Source: Symbiodinium natans
Lineage: Eukaryota; Sar; Dinophyceae; Suessiales; Symbiodiniaceae
NCBI GenBank assembly: GCA_905221605.1
Contig: CAJNDS010000323.1
Span: forward strand, 1-64,000
Direction of reading: 5' to 3'
Length of the DNA: 64,000 nucleotides
In this document: positions 1-11,790 of the stretch, one piece after another
Layout: each line of letters opens with the position of its first letter
Numbering within the stretch: position 1 is the stretch's first letter
Program-made: the position numbers and the translations under genes
The notes under the pieces: model-generated
The model's input: only the letters and a program-made list of their open reading frames with translations
Database searches by the model: none
What the model was told of the DNA's origin: nothing

Positions 1-2010
1 ACCTTGTGGTTGCAGTAGCGTGCGTCTGGCACAGTCGTACTGGTTGACAAGCGACGACTCAGCCCAACGCCAAAGTAAATGGTGAAAATGGCACGACCAC
101 CTTGCCACAGAACATTCCATTCTAGCATAGTTCTTTGCGGGTGTTGCCTGCGGGTGCAATCCCACCTTCTTTGTCTCGAAAGCCACGGACAAGCCATTTA
201 TGAAGAGTGCCACGCGCACTCTTCGTACAGCATCCTGGCATGCCAAGTGCACCGACTGGTAGAAGCTGTGCAGCCATGGCACCTCTGTGGAGAGATGCCA
301 GAGCTCTCCTTCGCGGATTGGCTTCCCACCTTTGTCTGAGCAGCATCTAGGATTTCATTAGATGCCATGTTTCTAGTCACTACTGGAGTCGTCGGAAAGT
401 CTCCTGATGTGTGTCCTGCAAGCCCACTCAGGCCGTGTCGCATTGGCAGGTCCTTTGCAGGAAACAAGGAAACAGCTTGATGCATAATTGCCAGCCCTGA
501 ACTACAGAAAAGTACACCTTGGACAGAACTACAGAAATCGTGTGTTGGCCGCCTCTTCCGCGCTGTATGACAGCATGCCAGAAACCTGCCGTGAGCCCGA
601 ACAAGGTCGTGCTATCCAAAACTCCACCACATCCTGCACTGTGCACGAGAGCAACCTCTGGCAGATCATCGGGGTGGTCCAGAGACGAGATGGCCCCAAA
701 GCCGCCAACTGAAACTGAACCTCAAGAGTGCACTAGCAAAACGTCCGAGCAAAACCCAAGTCAGAGAAGTAAGCAAAGCAGGACAGCTTTGCGGCCCACA
801 CACCAACACAGCCCCCATTCCAAACTTTCACAAGGCAGCATGCTTCAAGACTTCAAGACCGTTTCGCGCTTGACTGGCCCACGAGTTCTGAAGAAAGATA
901 AGTTCTGAAGGAAGATACAGCCAGCACGTTTTAATTTTACCATCCCTGATCGAAAACTCCATCGTGTGCCATTCCTACTGTGCAGGAGCCTGTGAGTGAA
1001 GTTTCGCACGCTGACCAGCTACAAAAAAATCACGTGCCTCAATCATGTGGCATGCCGGCCCTTGTGAAGCTTACTCTGTCCCAGGCCGAATTGTCGATCT
1101 TCTTCTGCTTCGACCTTGCTTGCCATCGGGCACCAAACGATGTATCGTGACTCTGCGAGATGTTCACTATGGTCACTATGGCATGGACCCCAAATCGTTG
1201 GGCGGTGGCTCTGAGGCTTCAGCTTGCCAGCCGTTGCCGCAGAAACATCGGCAGAGATTCCCAGAAGCTTGCATGATCTGAGCTTCGACATCGGACGTTC
1301 CCGAACCCAAGAGCTGAGACTATCCCAAAGGCCAGGGCTCAATACTCCTCCAAGGAATCATTGCCGCGGACTTTCGTCAGGAACGGGGCATTGCTGCTGA
1401 TGGGTGGTCTGCAAGCTACTTCCTTTTAGCTGCATGAGAGCGCTCTTGATGTGCAAATGTAGACCAAGGATTCTACAGCTGGGTAGCAAACACATATTCA
1501 CTACAAGCAGCCTGCAAAGTCGGTCCGCAAATGCAGTTAGCAGTTAGCAGCTCGCATCCGCTGTTGGATTGGCTGGGCTTGCGGCGGGTGGAAGAAGGCC
1601 ACGCAAAACACGCATCACCAGAATAGCTTGCATCCAATTCGAGTAGCTTGGGGAACGTACGGCCTTAAGCCAGTCCAACACGACCCACGTCGGAATGAGG
1701 AAGGCCAACAACTGTACCCATGCCAGCTTCAGGACCTGACAAGCATTACGCATCGCAAAGAACTAATTTGGAGGTTAAAGCCTGCACCAACTGCACTTTA
1801 GAAGGCGGACGGATGAGAGACATGCTGACATGCAAAACAACTGCGTCTTGGCACACCCTTGTTTCCATGGGATCTGTATACAACACATACTTGACAGACT
1901 TCGGCTCGTGCCGCCTATTAGTGCAGCTCTTCTTTTCTGACTATGGTGTGGATGGGATTTCCAGGCAATCATCACGCATGCATTGGCTTGGGTCTAGGAA
2001 GATACAATAC
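1..2010. other. No supported gene
   Basis: Short open frames occur on both strands, but none carries a recognisable motif or a convincing exon chain. The most protein-like is a hydrophobic minus-strand stretch at 1544-1753, which could be a membrane exon (two hydrophobic runs followed by an arginine pair). I cannot link it to any neighbour. Confidence 0.4.
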
Positions 2011-2019
2011 CGTATAGTA

Positions 2020-2091
2020 CGTCAAGATGCCTTTGCTAATACGGTATCGTTTAAGGGGGAAGGGGTGTATCGTCAAGATGCCTTTCCTAAT
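2020..2091. repeat. Short direct repeat with flanking inverted repeat
   Basis: A 21-base word beginning CGTCAAGATGCCTTT occurs at 2020-2040 and again at 2071-2091 with one mismatch. The first copy is bracketed by ATACCGTAT on the left and ATACGGTAT on the right, which are inverted with respect to each other. It could be the footprint of a small insertion, but no transposase is nearby. Confidence 0.6.
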
Positions 2092-2699
2092 CTCAGATCT
2101 AGAAGTGTGCGCTTGTGAACTTGGGGGGCTTGAAGTTTTGGTGTGTAGGACCAGCAGAACTTGTTCCCCATTTAAGGCCGAGGCCTTCCAGTTTCCATCT
2201 CCCCTTTTCGGTTCAGGCTCCTTGTGGGTCATGAGATCGCCTTGTGCATGGATGAGACTTGACCTTTAGAGGGATTTTCTTTGGCAGCAAGCATCGCTTC
2301 ATATTCTCAAAGGGTCCTTGTCGACCTCATCCAGGAAAAGATTGCAGTGTGAAACAAACGAAACAAACTCCTGATTCTACATTCTGCTTTCTTTCAAAGA
2401 AACCGCCTTGTGCCTGTGACCTTTGCTTGTACATGGTCAAGTTCCCACTCTCATTGTCTGCGGTTTCCCGTGGAATGAAACAAAGTGGTCGGAGTGGAAC
2501 AGCTCTTGCCGCACTTCCCCTAGTTCAGTGAACAGTTAATGCCCGCAGTAGAATCAATAGGAGGACCTCACTTTTTTTCACGGGACCATTGAAGAGATCT
2601 TGGCGGAGCCATATGTTACGCGAGCTCTCATACAGTGCTTCCCTCTCAAGTCCAATAGGCACCTCTCCAATTGTATACGTTTGGCGCTCCAGCGGTTGC

Positions 2700-3295
2700 C
2701 TCACTGTCGCTGCAGAAAGTGTCATCGGTGGGCCATGGAGGCTCTGGTCACTGGATGCACCGTCGCACTGGTGCCGGGGAAATGGACCAACACGCGGTCA
2801 GACAGGGGCCATGGATATTATTCTTGGTCGGCCATGGAGGTGGCCAAAGATTGCAGCGGTGCCATGGGTCGGCGATGCACTGGTTCCATGGAAAGGTCCT
2901 GTGACCATGGATGCATGATCACACTAGTGCCGATTTATTGTCATGGCTGCATGATCGCGCTGGTGGTCAGTGGTCGGCCATGGAGGCACACTTTCCCGTC
3001 CCCCCGGGCTTACGAGTCAGCATCTTTTCCTCGACCCGAAGTCGCTTCTTTTCCGCAGCCCGACCCGCGGACTGGAATCTCCAAAGTGCTGCGCTGGAAC
3101 GACTTTTGTGCCCGGCTGCTAGCAGCACGCAAGCATTTACAATCACCGTCGGCCACGAATGTTTTCGTGAATGGGATGCTTTGGTGGCTTTGGCGAATGG
3201 GTGCAGTGGTGCCACGGCAATAGAGGCTCTGGCGGCAGCCTTGTCGGCCACGGATGCGCTGGTGCCAAAAGCGAACAGAATTAACGTCCTCTTGC
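2700..3295. repeat. Degenerate repeats built on GGCCATGGAGGCTCTGG
   Basis: The words GTCGGCCATGGAGG, GAGGCTCTGG and GATGCACTGGTGCC or close variants recur at about 2730-2780, 2825-2890, 2960-2990 and 3190-3265. This looks like a decayed tandem array, not a coding repeat. Frames stay open on both strands through it, as expected for GC-rich repeats. Confidence 0.5.
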
Positions 3296-4313
3296 TTTAA
3301 TTGGCACATAGGCTGGGATGTTTAAAGAAGATCGGAGACCGCTTCATTCTCCGTGCCTTCCGTGCTAGTCGCAACTTGGGTGAAGTAGCTGGGCGAATTT
3401 GGACAAGAGAACATGACTTTGGAGTCCACGCGCCGAAATGTTGGTGCGGGTGCTACAAAACGCCACCGATCTGCGGAGATAATCGCCTCAGACCTATGCG
3501 GATCTCAGTTCCATGGAAGGCTTGCTTGAAAAAGCAAGCCCCCGTCGTGAGCACTACCTGTACCCAGCGTTGTCACAGTATCACCTCTCATGAGTAGGAA
3601 GTTGCCTTGATCTTGTGGTGCTTTCAGCTGTCTTTGGATACAACTGATCTCGTGACTTCATCACGAGCAACGTGGCTATGCCTCCGAGGCCAGAGGCACG
3701 TAGTAGACCAGCTGCGGGGGCACATCCATTGTCACCTCCAAAAGAAGAACAGAAAGAGCTAAGGCGCTATGATGAGCTATGAGCTATGCTAAGCCACCCC
3801 ACAGGTGCTACTGCACCTCTTCCCTTCACATGCGCTAGCAGCACCAGCAGTTCATTGCCTAGAGTCTGGAGGACGTGTTTTATTGCTTGTGTTTTGATCT
3901 TTGTAATTTGAGCATTTCGGTGCTTCACGAGCCGCCCCCCCCATTTATCATTGGAGCGAATCCAGCGCGAGGAGGAATGGAAGTGAAATCAGCCAGTGAT
4001 GTGTTCGTAAGGGAAAATTTCCGCGGCGTCAGTTTGTGCGGATAAGGCACGAAACGCAGAAAGGCAAAGGGCGTATCGGAGAAAACATAACGAAGAAATA
4101 GGGTCGTAACGCAGAAGCAACTCTTCGAAACAAGAACAGCAGACCCTACTGTAACCTTAAAAGCCGGGGCAGGTAACGCGGAAGCAGGCCAATACGAAAC
4201 TGAAACCAGGCTAGACGCTTCAAGGGCGCGCTTGCACACATGTGAGACTATGCACGTTTGACTTTTTGAGTCTTGTGCGCAGTGTTCAGGCTCAGATGGC
4301 GTTTTTGTCCGCC

Positions 4314-4357
4314 GGGTGGGGGGGTTGGGGGAGGGTTGGGGGGGCGTGGGGGTGGGT
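4314..4357 (+). other. G-run block with quadruplex-forming pattern
   Basis: At least five runs of three to seven G are separated by one to three bases, so several intramolecular G-quadruplexes are possible on the plus strand. It lies about 50 bases upstream of C-rich telomere-like sequence. Whether it forms in the cell is not shown by sequence. Confidence 0.7.
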
Positions 4358-4405
4358 TACACCGCTTGTTGCGGACAGAGAGCGTCGGAATACCGCCAAG
4401 AGTCC

Positions 4406-4590
4406 CGCATATGCCCTAAACCCCTGAACCCCTCAACAACCCCTAACCCTTTTTTGCGAACAGGTCTCTTGCAGTCAGACGGGTCCTTCTGAGAAACCTC
4501 CCTTCGTGTACTAAAGGACGGTCCTCAAACCCCCAAACCCCTAAACAAAACTCCCACAACCTTCCCAACCCCTATCCCCAACCGAACCTT
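4406..4590. repeat. Degenerate telomere-like CCCTAAACCC sequence
   Basis: CCCTAAACCCC, CCCCTAACCC and CCCCAAACCCCTAAAC words are scattered here. They are degenerate forms of CCCTAAA, the complement of the TTTAGGG telomere unit used by plants and dinoflagellates. It is not a clean array, so it is an interstitial relic or a coincidentally C-rich stretch, not a chromosome end. Confidence 0.5.
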
Positions 4591-5299
4591 TCCATGTTAC
4601 GCCCACGGGGTAACAACTCGGCATGTTTCCCTGTAACGGCTGCAGAGGCTTCACCGTTACCGCCCGCTGTTTTTCCTCAAGCTTTCTGTGTTACTCTCCA
4701 TTGTTTGGACTTGGTGGTTTCCTTCAGTTTGGGCCTGGGACTTGGGGGACTTTTCGGCTTTGGGACGACAACAAGGCACTCAGACCGTAAAACGGCTGCA
4801 GCTATGGGAGACCACAGTGTAAGCCTGCCTGGATGTGGAATCCTGGCTTTGGCCTCAAGTGACAAGAGATTGTAAATGAAGCTACATGAGATGCTGAGAT
4901 GCGGGCGAGTGGTCCCACGTGGGTGGCACCTAACCGGCACAAGCTTCATGTGATTTCATGAATGCGGCACAGTGCGCCGTAGGCAAAAGCTCAGGCTGTG
5001 GCCAGGGACTCGAACATCACAGTCTCATTCCTTTTTTGGGGAGTCGGCCGGGAATCAGGATGCTGCCAAGGAGACTGACAATGGAATGCTTCGCAGCCTA
5101 GTGCTTCTGACATGATGTGTGCGATATTTGAAGCGTGCCGCAGCAAAATCTGGAGGTCCACCTGTGATAGGCATGAGGAATGTATGTACAGATTTACCTG
5201 TGAGGCTTGTTGCAAGCCACCACATCTCATCCAGCAGCTTCCATGTTGTCCATGAGCCAGTCTGAAAGTGACCTGCGCAGCAGTGCAACTTTGACGAAT

Positions 5300-5801
5300 C
5301 GATTGCCATGACTCAGGCTATTGAGGCCCTGCCTGATGTTGGGGAAATCGAAAGCCAATGTGGATGGCATGTGGAACCCCCCGAAAGTTTGCTCCAGCTC
5401 GCCTTTCAGCTGGACGGCAGCCCTGCCGGAAGTGGAAATGGGTAACCTAGTCAGCGCCTAAGTATATCTCAGCCTCGAGGTGGTTCGGAGTCCCCTATTT
5501 TTAACTCGTCCCGTCGTGATGTTTCAGGCAGGTAGCGTGCTCAGTTTCATCACAACAAAAAATGCGGAGAGCTGTTCAAGATGTTGCTTTTGCTGCCCTC
5601 AGAAACACAGGGAGAACTCCGCTTCTGCAGAGCAGGTGACTTGGGTCTGTGACTCGGCGTGCGCGTGTCGGAACTTGGATGCGCAAAGTTCCCTCTTTGA
5701 CCGCAATGTGAGCAAAAATAAGCGTCAATTTCTGTCGGCCTGCTGGTCAAACCAGATGACATCAGGCCGTCATCGAAATCAATTTCCTCGACGCCCAAAT
5801 C
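5300..5801 (-). CDS. Acyl-carrier (phosphopantetheine-binding) domain split by a GC-AG intron
   Basis: Exon one (5801-5740) encodes IDFDDGLMSSGLTS and exon two (5422 to about 5300) encodes AAVQLKGELEQTFGG and MPSTLAFDFPNI. Together they match the second half of an ACP: the region around the phosphopantetheinyl serine (here GLTS instead of the common GxDSL), helix II, and the terminal hydrophobic FDFP motif. The intron, 5739-5423, begins GC and ends AG, and splicing restores the frame as S-R-A-A-V. A possible first ACP helix, VMAQVAIIMEA, lies at about 5915-5883. The GLTS form is, to my knowledge, usual in dinoflagellate multi-ACP proteins. Confidence 0.75.
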
Positions 5802-8800
5802 CTGGCTGGATGTCAAATCACCTCTGTGCAATGCAACCTATTTCGCAAACCCGATGTCAGCTCTGTGCGGTTGGCCTCCATGATAATGGCCACTTGCGCC
5901 ATCACCCGATCTTTGCCCACCAGCATCATGGGATCCTGGTGCTGTGCAGTGGCTGGCTGCAAAACTGTGAAACTGACTGTTTCCGGGCCTTCCTTTCCTT
6001 GGGTTCTCTCTTTGGCAGTTGCAATGGCAATGCCGAGAGTGGCGGAGGCTCCGTTCCCTGCCACCAAGCATCGTGTTGAATTGCAGGCTTGCAGTGTCTT
6101 GGTCGTGGCCTGCTTCGTCTCGGCGGGCTTCAACTCTTGTATCGCCTCAGTTCCAATCTGCTAGATTCTGCTAACTGCAGCAACTTAGGAACTTTGGGTA
6201 AAGCCGGCGCAGCCCTGAGAAAGCTGCTGGTACGGGTCCAGCGCCCAGCTGGCGCAGAAGCTCCTCACAGCGTTGAACACCTGGGCACCGTGTCGGATTG
6301 GGTCGAGGCGACGGAGTCTGCAATGCTCTGTGAGTTGGGAAACCGGCTCGGCCCCATCTTTGCCTGAACTCCCGAACGGCCAAAAGGCTAGACCGAATCG
6401 ACAAGCTCTTGAGGGAACGCAGGGGGCCTGTGCATACACCTCCTTCGCCTTGTTCAAAGCTTCGACCTCACCAGAAGAGGTTGATCAACGTATGCATCAA
6501 GTCCAAGACACGACCACACGGTTTTTGCATGTGACAATTAGTGCAAGCCCGCAAGGAGCCAACGGCCGTGCTGCGGTGACCAAGATTATGAAGTGCTGAG
6601 GCTTGCCTTCAAGACATGCAGGCAAACCGCATACTTCAACTTCGACAGATCGCAGCGATGCCGTTTGAAAAGACTTTCCAAGATCTCAAAGGACCGGGCA
6701 GTTCGAAACTGCAGGCAGTGCCTGCCACACTTCCCAGGTTGCTGAAGAGTTCGGATGCCTCACTGACATGTCGGTATGGACTGCTTATGCGAGCGACATT
6801 CTTTTGGCAGGCCTCCAGAGCGTTGGCATAAGCTTCAGACAGAAGCAATTTTGAAAGGACCTGCTTATGCACGGGCGGTTAACGGTTCTGCCCGTTGCAG
6901 TGCAGTTCGGGCCAAGTGCCGGCAGAGGTCAGGCCTGGATATTGGCTAAAGCAAAATGGGTGTGAGCTCTCAGGTGCAAGTTGTCAAGGTACCTTGGCTG
7001 ATGGCTTTGGTCCCCTTGTTTGTTCTCTGAAATGTTGTGCAACTCTTGCTAAGCAACTCAGCAATTACCATCGCATCCTTCGCAGCCTTCAGAGCTCAGA
7101 AAGTGCGCTAGCAGCCGAACTCGGTTTAGAGCTCTCGGCCTGCAATGCCGCACCGAAGTAGAGCCAGTACTTTCCGGGTCCACCTTCGGACCTTGTGCCA
7201 GAGCAAACGAGCTGGAAATGTGGTCCTTCCCCCAGCCACAAAGACAACAGCTCGAGACGTCGATGAGTCAATGGGGCCAAGCTTGCAAATGTCTTTTGAC
7301 ATTGAAGACATGTAAGGACCCGAACTGGTCGCAGTGCTGTCGGCCGGCCTTCGTGAGGCTTTGTGGAATCGTTTAAGGCGCTTTGTTGCAAAAAACCTGC
7401 TGGCCACACTTGAGTTTCTTGGGTGATGTTTGTCAAATGTGTTTTCGCCTGGCTCAACAGGAGGAGGGCTTCGGCTTCACGAAACCTGTCTCCACTTTGC
7501 CGGAAGAGCTCAAACCTCAAAGTTCAAAGTACATCGTACCGGAACTTCCAGTAGTTTCCAGGTCGCTGGACATGAGCTCTCCACGCAGCTTCCGCAGCCT
7601 TGAGAGCCTCGAGGCTGTCGTGGCTTTGAAGACAAACCTCCGTGCATTGCCGTGCATACCAGTTGTGAGCTGTGCACATCTTTGATCAGCATCTTTGCGC
7701 GAATCTCTGGAAGCCCCGCGGTCCCAAGTAGCAGAAGTGCCGAGGCTTCGCCCTAGCGTGCGATGATCCATGGTTCTCACCGGGTTCTCCGAAGTATAGG
7801 TTGCCACGTCTCGAGCCTTGATGTCCTTGTGCCGTTGACATAGCAACCGCACCTGCATCCAGTATCTAGGCTTTCAAGGGTCATGCGATGGTTCGTGAAC
7901 CGAAGGGACGGGTGGAACCTTCTTCGCCATGTCTGCAGCTCCTGCATAGTCCTTGCGGTCAGCTCAGTCAGCCATGTCTCGAGCTTGCCTGCCAATCCTG
8001 CAGCTTGATTCTCTGGTCTGCTAGCTCGAGTGCGGCTTCGGCGGCCTGTCTCCTGCAAGTGGAATGCCGGACTATGCCGAACTCGCTGGATGTGTGATGG
8101 GCCAGCCTTTTTCCGGCAGCTTCAAATCGCTGGATGGCCGTTTCCATTGCCTTGCGCAGGGCAAGGCAAGCAAGGCGTCACCGCACTTCTTGCATGCGAT
8201 TGGTGAGTCCATGTCCGCCTTTTGGGCGTTGATGGTTTCCTCCCGCGCGCTTCTCAACCGGGACATTTGCAACCATGCGTTGGCGAGCTCCTCATCCTGG
8301 CAGAGATAACGGGACAGCCAAGGATGCACACTCACTATGCCCTGCCTGCTGCAAATCCAGCTCCTCGGCGCAGGCTACTACCTGCACCCACTTCGTTTCA
8401 ACAGTAAGGACCTGCACTGCTCACCACGTCCCCACCTGCTTGGCTGTTTCAAGGGCCTTGGGATCTGGCGTGGAACCTTTCATGCAAGAACCATAGCCAC
8501 TCCTTGTTCGCCTGCAACACGCTTGGAGTAGAAGCGGTCCTGCGAGTTGGACTTCGCACTTGGCTCGCAATGAAGCCAACTCCATTCTCCTGACATGATA
8601 CAAGGAACCTTTGCTGCAATCGGGGTCAACAAGTAGAGGCGTCGCCTGTTTCCCATCTCGTGGAACAGATCCGACGACTTCTCTGCAACTTGGACAGCTC
8701 CATCCATGTCTCGCAGAACCTTTGCGCACTATTCATGTGGAGGCCGCCTTGTTCACTAAGGATGCGACAGGGCCTGATTCACTCGAATGATGGCATGCAG

Positions 8801-10000
8801 CATATGCCCCTCGATGGCCCTGTAGAGCATAGGTGACAAAACAAAAAGATTTGTGCGGCAAGGAAGTGTAGGACAGTGTAGGCATTGACCGGCCTGTCGC
8901 CCACTGTGCGTGCCCGATACAGGCAAGCACGACAAAGCCGACCGGCGTTCTGGCTCTCCAAAACAGGTGGGGCACACCGGGCACACCGAACTCTCAACGA
9001 AAATTGTGCTGATGCTGATGCGCCTCCGGCTGCCTCAATGTAAGGAAGGCCGCGCTTGCAATCTCCGCGAGCTCTGCCTTACTGTGGCTTGGTCAAGCGG
9101 GGCTCTTTGCAACTTTGCAAGAAGGCCTCTCTCGACAGCGGGTGTCCATTAGCTTCCCAAAGGTGCATAGCAGCCTGTGTGCGACAGTGTGCGGTGCTGC
9201 GCCCCAAGAACGAACACACACACTTCGGTGGCGTGCCTCGGCAAACTTTGCAGTATCGGCTGGGTTCTCCTCATTTCACCGATCTCTGGTTTGGTCATCA
9301 TGAGTCACTGCAAGTCCTGGTCCCAGGACCAGCCGGCTTTCTTCTGAAGGACAAATGCCTTGCGACAAATATCAACAGCTGTAGCAAAGAAACTCGAAGT
9401 TCTTTACTGCACTCGCCTGCCACACCTCATCTTCGCAGAACTTGAAAACTTCCAAGGACTTGTCCGCCGAACGAGCAGCAGCAGGGTCGTGGGCCGCAGC
9501 CTGGACCTCTGCCAGAACCAGCAAAGCGCGGCCCAAACCACGGAAGTGATTGTCATCCTGGAAACGTTCCAAAGCGTCGCAAGCATACTCTTTGGCAGCA
9601 CTGTAATTCTCTTCCCCAGCTGCCGCACCAGCGAGGACCAGCAAACAGAATCCTTCGTAAGAGGACACCTCAGGCACATCAAGCTCTGCAAACGCTGCCA
9701 ACGCTTCCTTTGCCATTTGAGCTGCAGTAGCAGTGTTTTTGTCTGCGAGTTCCAGCTCGGCCAAGCTCAAGTAGATCATGGCTGCCCCGTGCGCCTGGTT
9801 TTGTAGTGGCATCGCTTTGAACCTCGTGAGCTGCTCTTCTGCCAGTTTTCTCGCCCAGCTATGTCTTCCTTGGCACCGGTAGCTGTGAATGAGAAGACGC
9901 AAAGCGCGGGGACATTGAGGAGACTCGTGTCCATCTGCAAGCTCCGCGAAAATTTGATCTTCGCAGTCCTGAACCAGGAGTCAACGTGCAGTTGTGGCTC
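5300..10000 (-). CDS. TPR-rich protein ending in an acyl-carrier domain (polyketide-type), multi-exon
   Basis: Many minus-strand exons in changing frames carry tetratricopeptide-like helices. The best are at about 9985-9372 (about 190 residues), 8707-8610, 8175-8090, 8056-7950, 7650-7510 and 7517-7430, the last containing LFRQSGDRFREAEALLLLSQ. They lead to an acyl-carrier domain at 5801-5300. TPR blocks joined to ACPs are a familiar arrangement in dinoflagellate polyketide-synthase-like proteins. No ketosynthase, acyltransferase or reductase motif is seen in this window, so the protein may be a stand-alone carrier or part of a longer synthase. Exon order is inferred from strand and spacing. 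Joining all blocks into one gene is reasonable but unproven, and the start is unknown. Confidence 0.55.
9372..9985 (-). CDS. Largest TPR exon of the TPR-ACP gene
   Basis: The longest uninterrupted coding stretch of this locus. It contains at least four helix-turn-helix pairs of the TPR kind, with repeated alanine and tyrosine packing positions: for example a helix with YLSLAELELADKNTATAAQM, then AKEALAAFAELDVPEVSSYE, then AAKEYACDALERFQ, then a pair ending AARSADKSLEVFKF. TPRs are protein-binding scaffolds; the partner is unknown. An upstream extension in the same frame reaches about 9985, so the ATG at 9902 is probably not the real start. Confidence 0.75.
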
Positions 10001-11785
10001 CTCCTTGTTTGTTTGTTTGCTTGTTGGTCTGCTTTCATTCTTCCTTCCTCTGGGGGCACAATCCTGAACGTCATCGCCCGCGGGGCCGCTCGGCTAGTTG
10101 CTGCGAGGCCGTCGGAATTGAGAGAGGGTTCAAATTTCTATTCGCACGCTCTTCTACCTGCCTTCACCCCCATGTCCCGCTCCCATGCCCTCCAAAGTCC
10201 TTCGGCACCAGTGAAACCCCACTTGTACGCCCTCGACCCTCCCTGAACTAACCCCCCCCGAAGCTTGATTTGCTGGGGACATCGGGGCCTGAGACTGCTC
10301 TCTCCCTCTGTCTTTCTTTCTTTCTGCGCACCTACACCCCCTCCACATTGGAGGAGGCCGCCCGAAGGCGTGCGGGTGGGTCAGGCCTCTTCTGTGAAAC
10401 TTGTGTGTGAAGCTTTTCTGCTTGCTGCGTGGTGCTCGGGATCAGCGAAGGGCCCGCTAAACCCATCCCGTTGCCGGGTGGCTGAGTCAGGTGGCTGAGG
10501 AACGCGCACTTAGCGGAGGTGCCCCGTCTGGGAGCTTGGCGTGGCGCACCTTCGCGACGGCGTTCTCTTCTCTTTCACCTTGTCGCGCCCCGAGCGGGGG
10601 ATGAGCGCGAACCACCGTGGGACCCCGGCACAAACATGTCCTGGTCGTCAATGTCCATCTGTACTGCAGCTGGCGCAGTGCTTGCGTGGCCATTTCGAGC
10701 ACCTCGTCCTGTTAGTGGCGCGTTCCTTTAAATCCCCGGCCGGACCCGGCGCCTTCAGCAGGCTTCTCAGCAAGTAATGAAGGCCATGGAGACCCAGACT
10801 TCGGCCACATGATCCGAGACACGAACATCAACATCGAGAACAACGTTCGCGCCCAGACCGAGAACATTGACCCATCCTCATCTTTCAAGAACAGAGCTCG
10901 CCGAACCCGGCACACGAAACGATGTCTTCGAGCACCGCTGCAACATGACGGTCAGCTTCGACGTACACTCAGACCCTTTGCCGTCGAGGCCGTGTGTCAT
11001 CAAGGAGAGCCAGGCCGAGCGACTTCGAAACAAATGTGGACTTGATCCAAGGTGGACGGGAACTGCAAAACGCAACAGGTATGCCATTCTTCGACTGCAG
11101 CGCAAAGACTTTCTCAGCTGGGTAGAGTCATCAAGACCGCACTGTGCACGACAAGTACCAACGCAAGTAGGCTTCAGACAACAAGTCCGAGCGGTCAGCA
11201 GACTTCAGAGTGATTCTGAGACAAGGGTGAGGCTCACGTCTTACAGCACTCCGCCCATCTTGGTATCGTCAAGGCTGTCTTCGACGGACTGCCTGTTTGA
11301 AAGTGTTCTGGAACGACTTTGATGATGGTGTTGTTCATGTGGAGATAGAGGGACTCTTCTGGTGTGTGGCAGGTATTGCACAACACAAAAGCCGACGTTC
11401 GAGATCCCCGAGAAGCTAGTGTTGTCATTTCGAACACGAGCGTTCTGCGAAAGAAAAGCCTCCTCCTTTACACAAAGGCACTCGGGTCGGGGTGAGGCGT
11501 GACTGTTGCCACCATTTGCCACCCGGCTTCGTTGGATCCGCTAAGTGCCAAAGACATGCAAAACGATCTGACGCTGTGCTGGCGCTTGACTTGAACGGCG
11601 CAACCGGCTCGCAGGAAAACAAGCAACAGCACAAGTACAACACCTCCTAATTAGTTCGGAAGTCGGGTTTCGATTTGCAAAGCCCCACGCTTTGTTGTTT
11701 TTAAACACCTGCAAAAGGTAGCAGGTTAACAGAATTAAAAATAATTCCCTGCCTGAAAGGAGCCGGCTTCCAGCAGCAGCTCTGC
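10000..11785. other. No supported gene
   Basis: Open frames exist on both strands, the longest on plus at 10867-11322, but none shows a family motif or a plausible exon chain. The minus frame at 10712-10915 contains a short hydrophobic run and could be an exon. There is a C-run at 10252-10258 and a TTTC run near 10312-10324. Confidence 0.35.
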
Positions 11786-11790
11786 CTGCC

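Noticed and set aside
1544-1753. Voltage-channel S3-S4 fragment (VVLDWLKAV ... VMRVLRGLL)
   Set aside because: Only one short hydrophobic block with two arginines; no adjoining exons support it.
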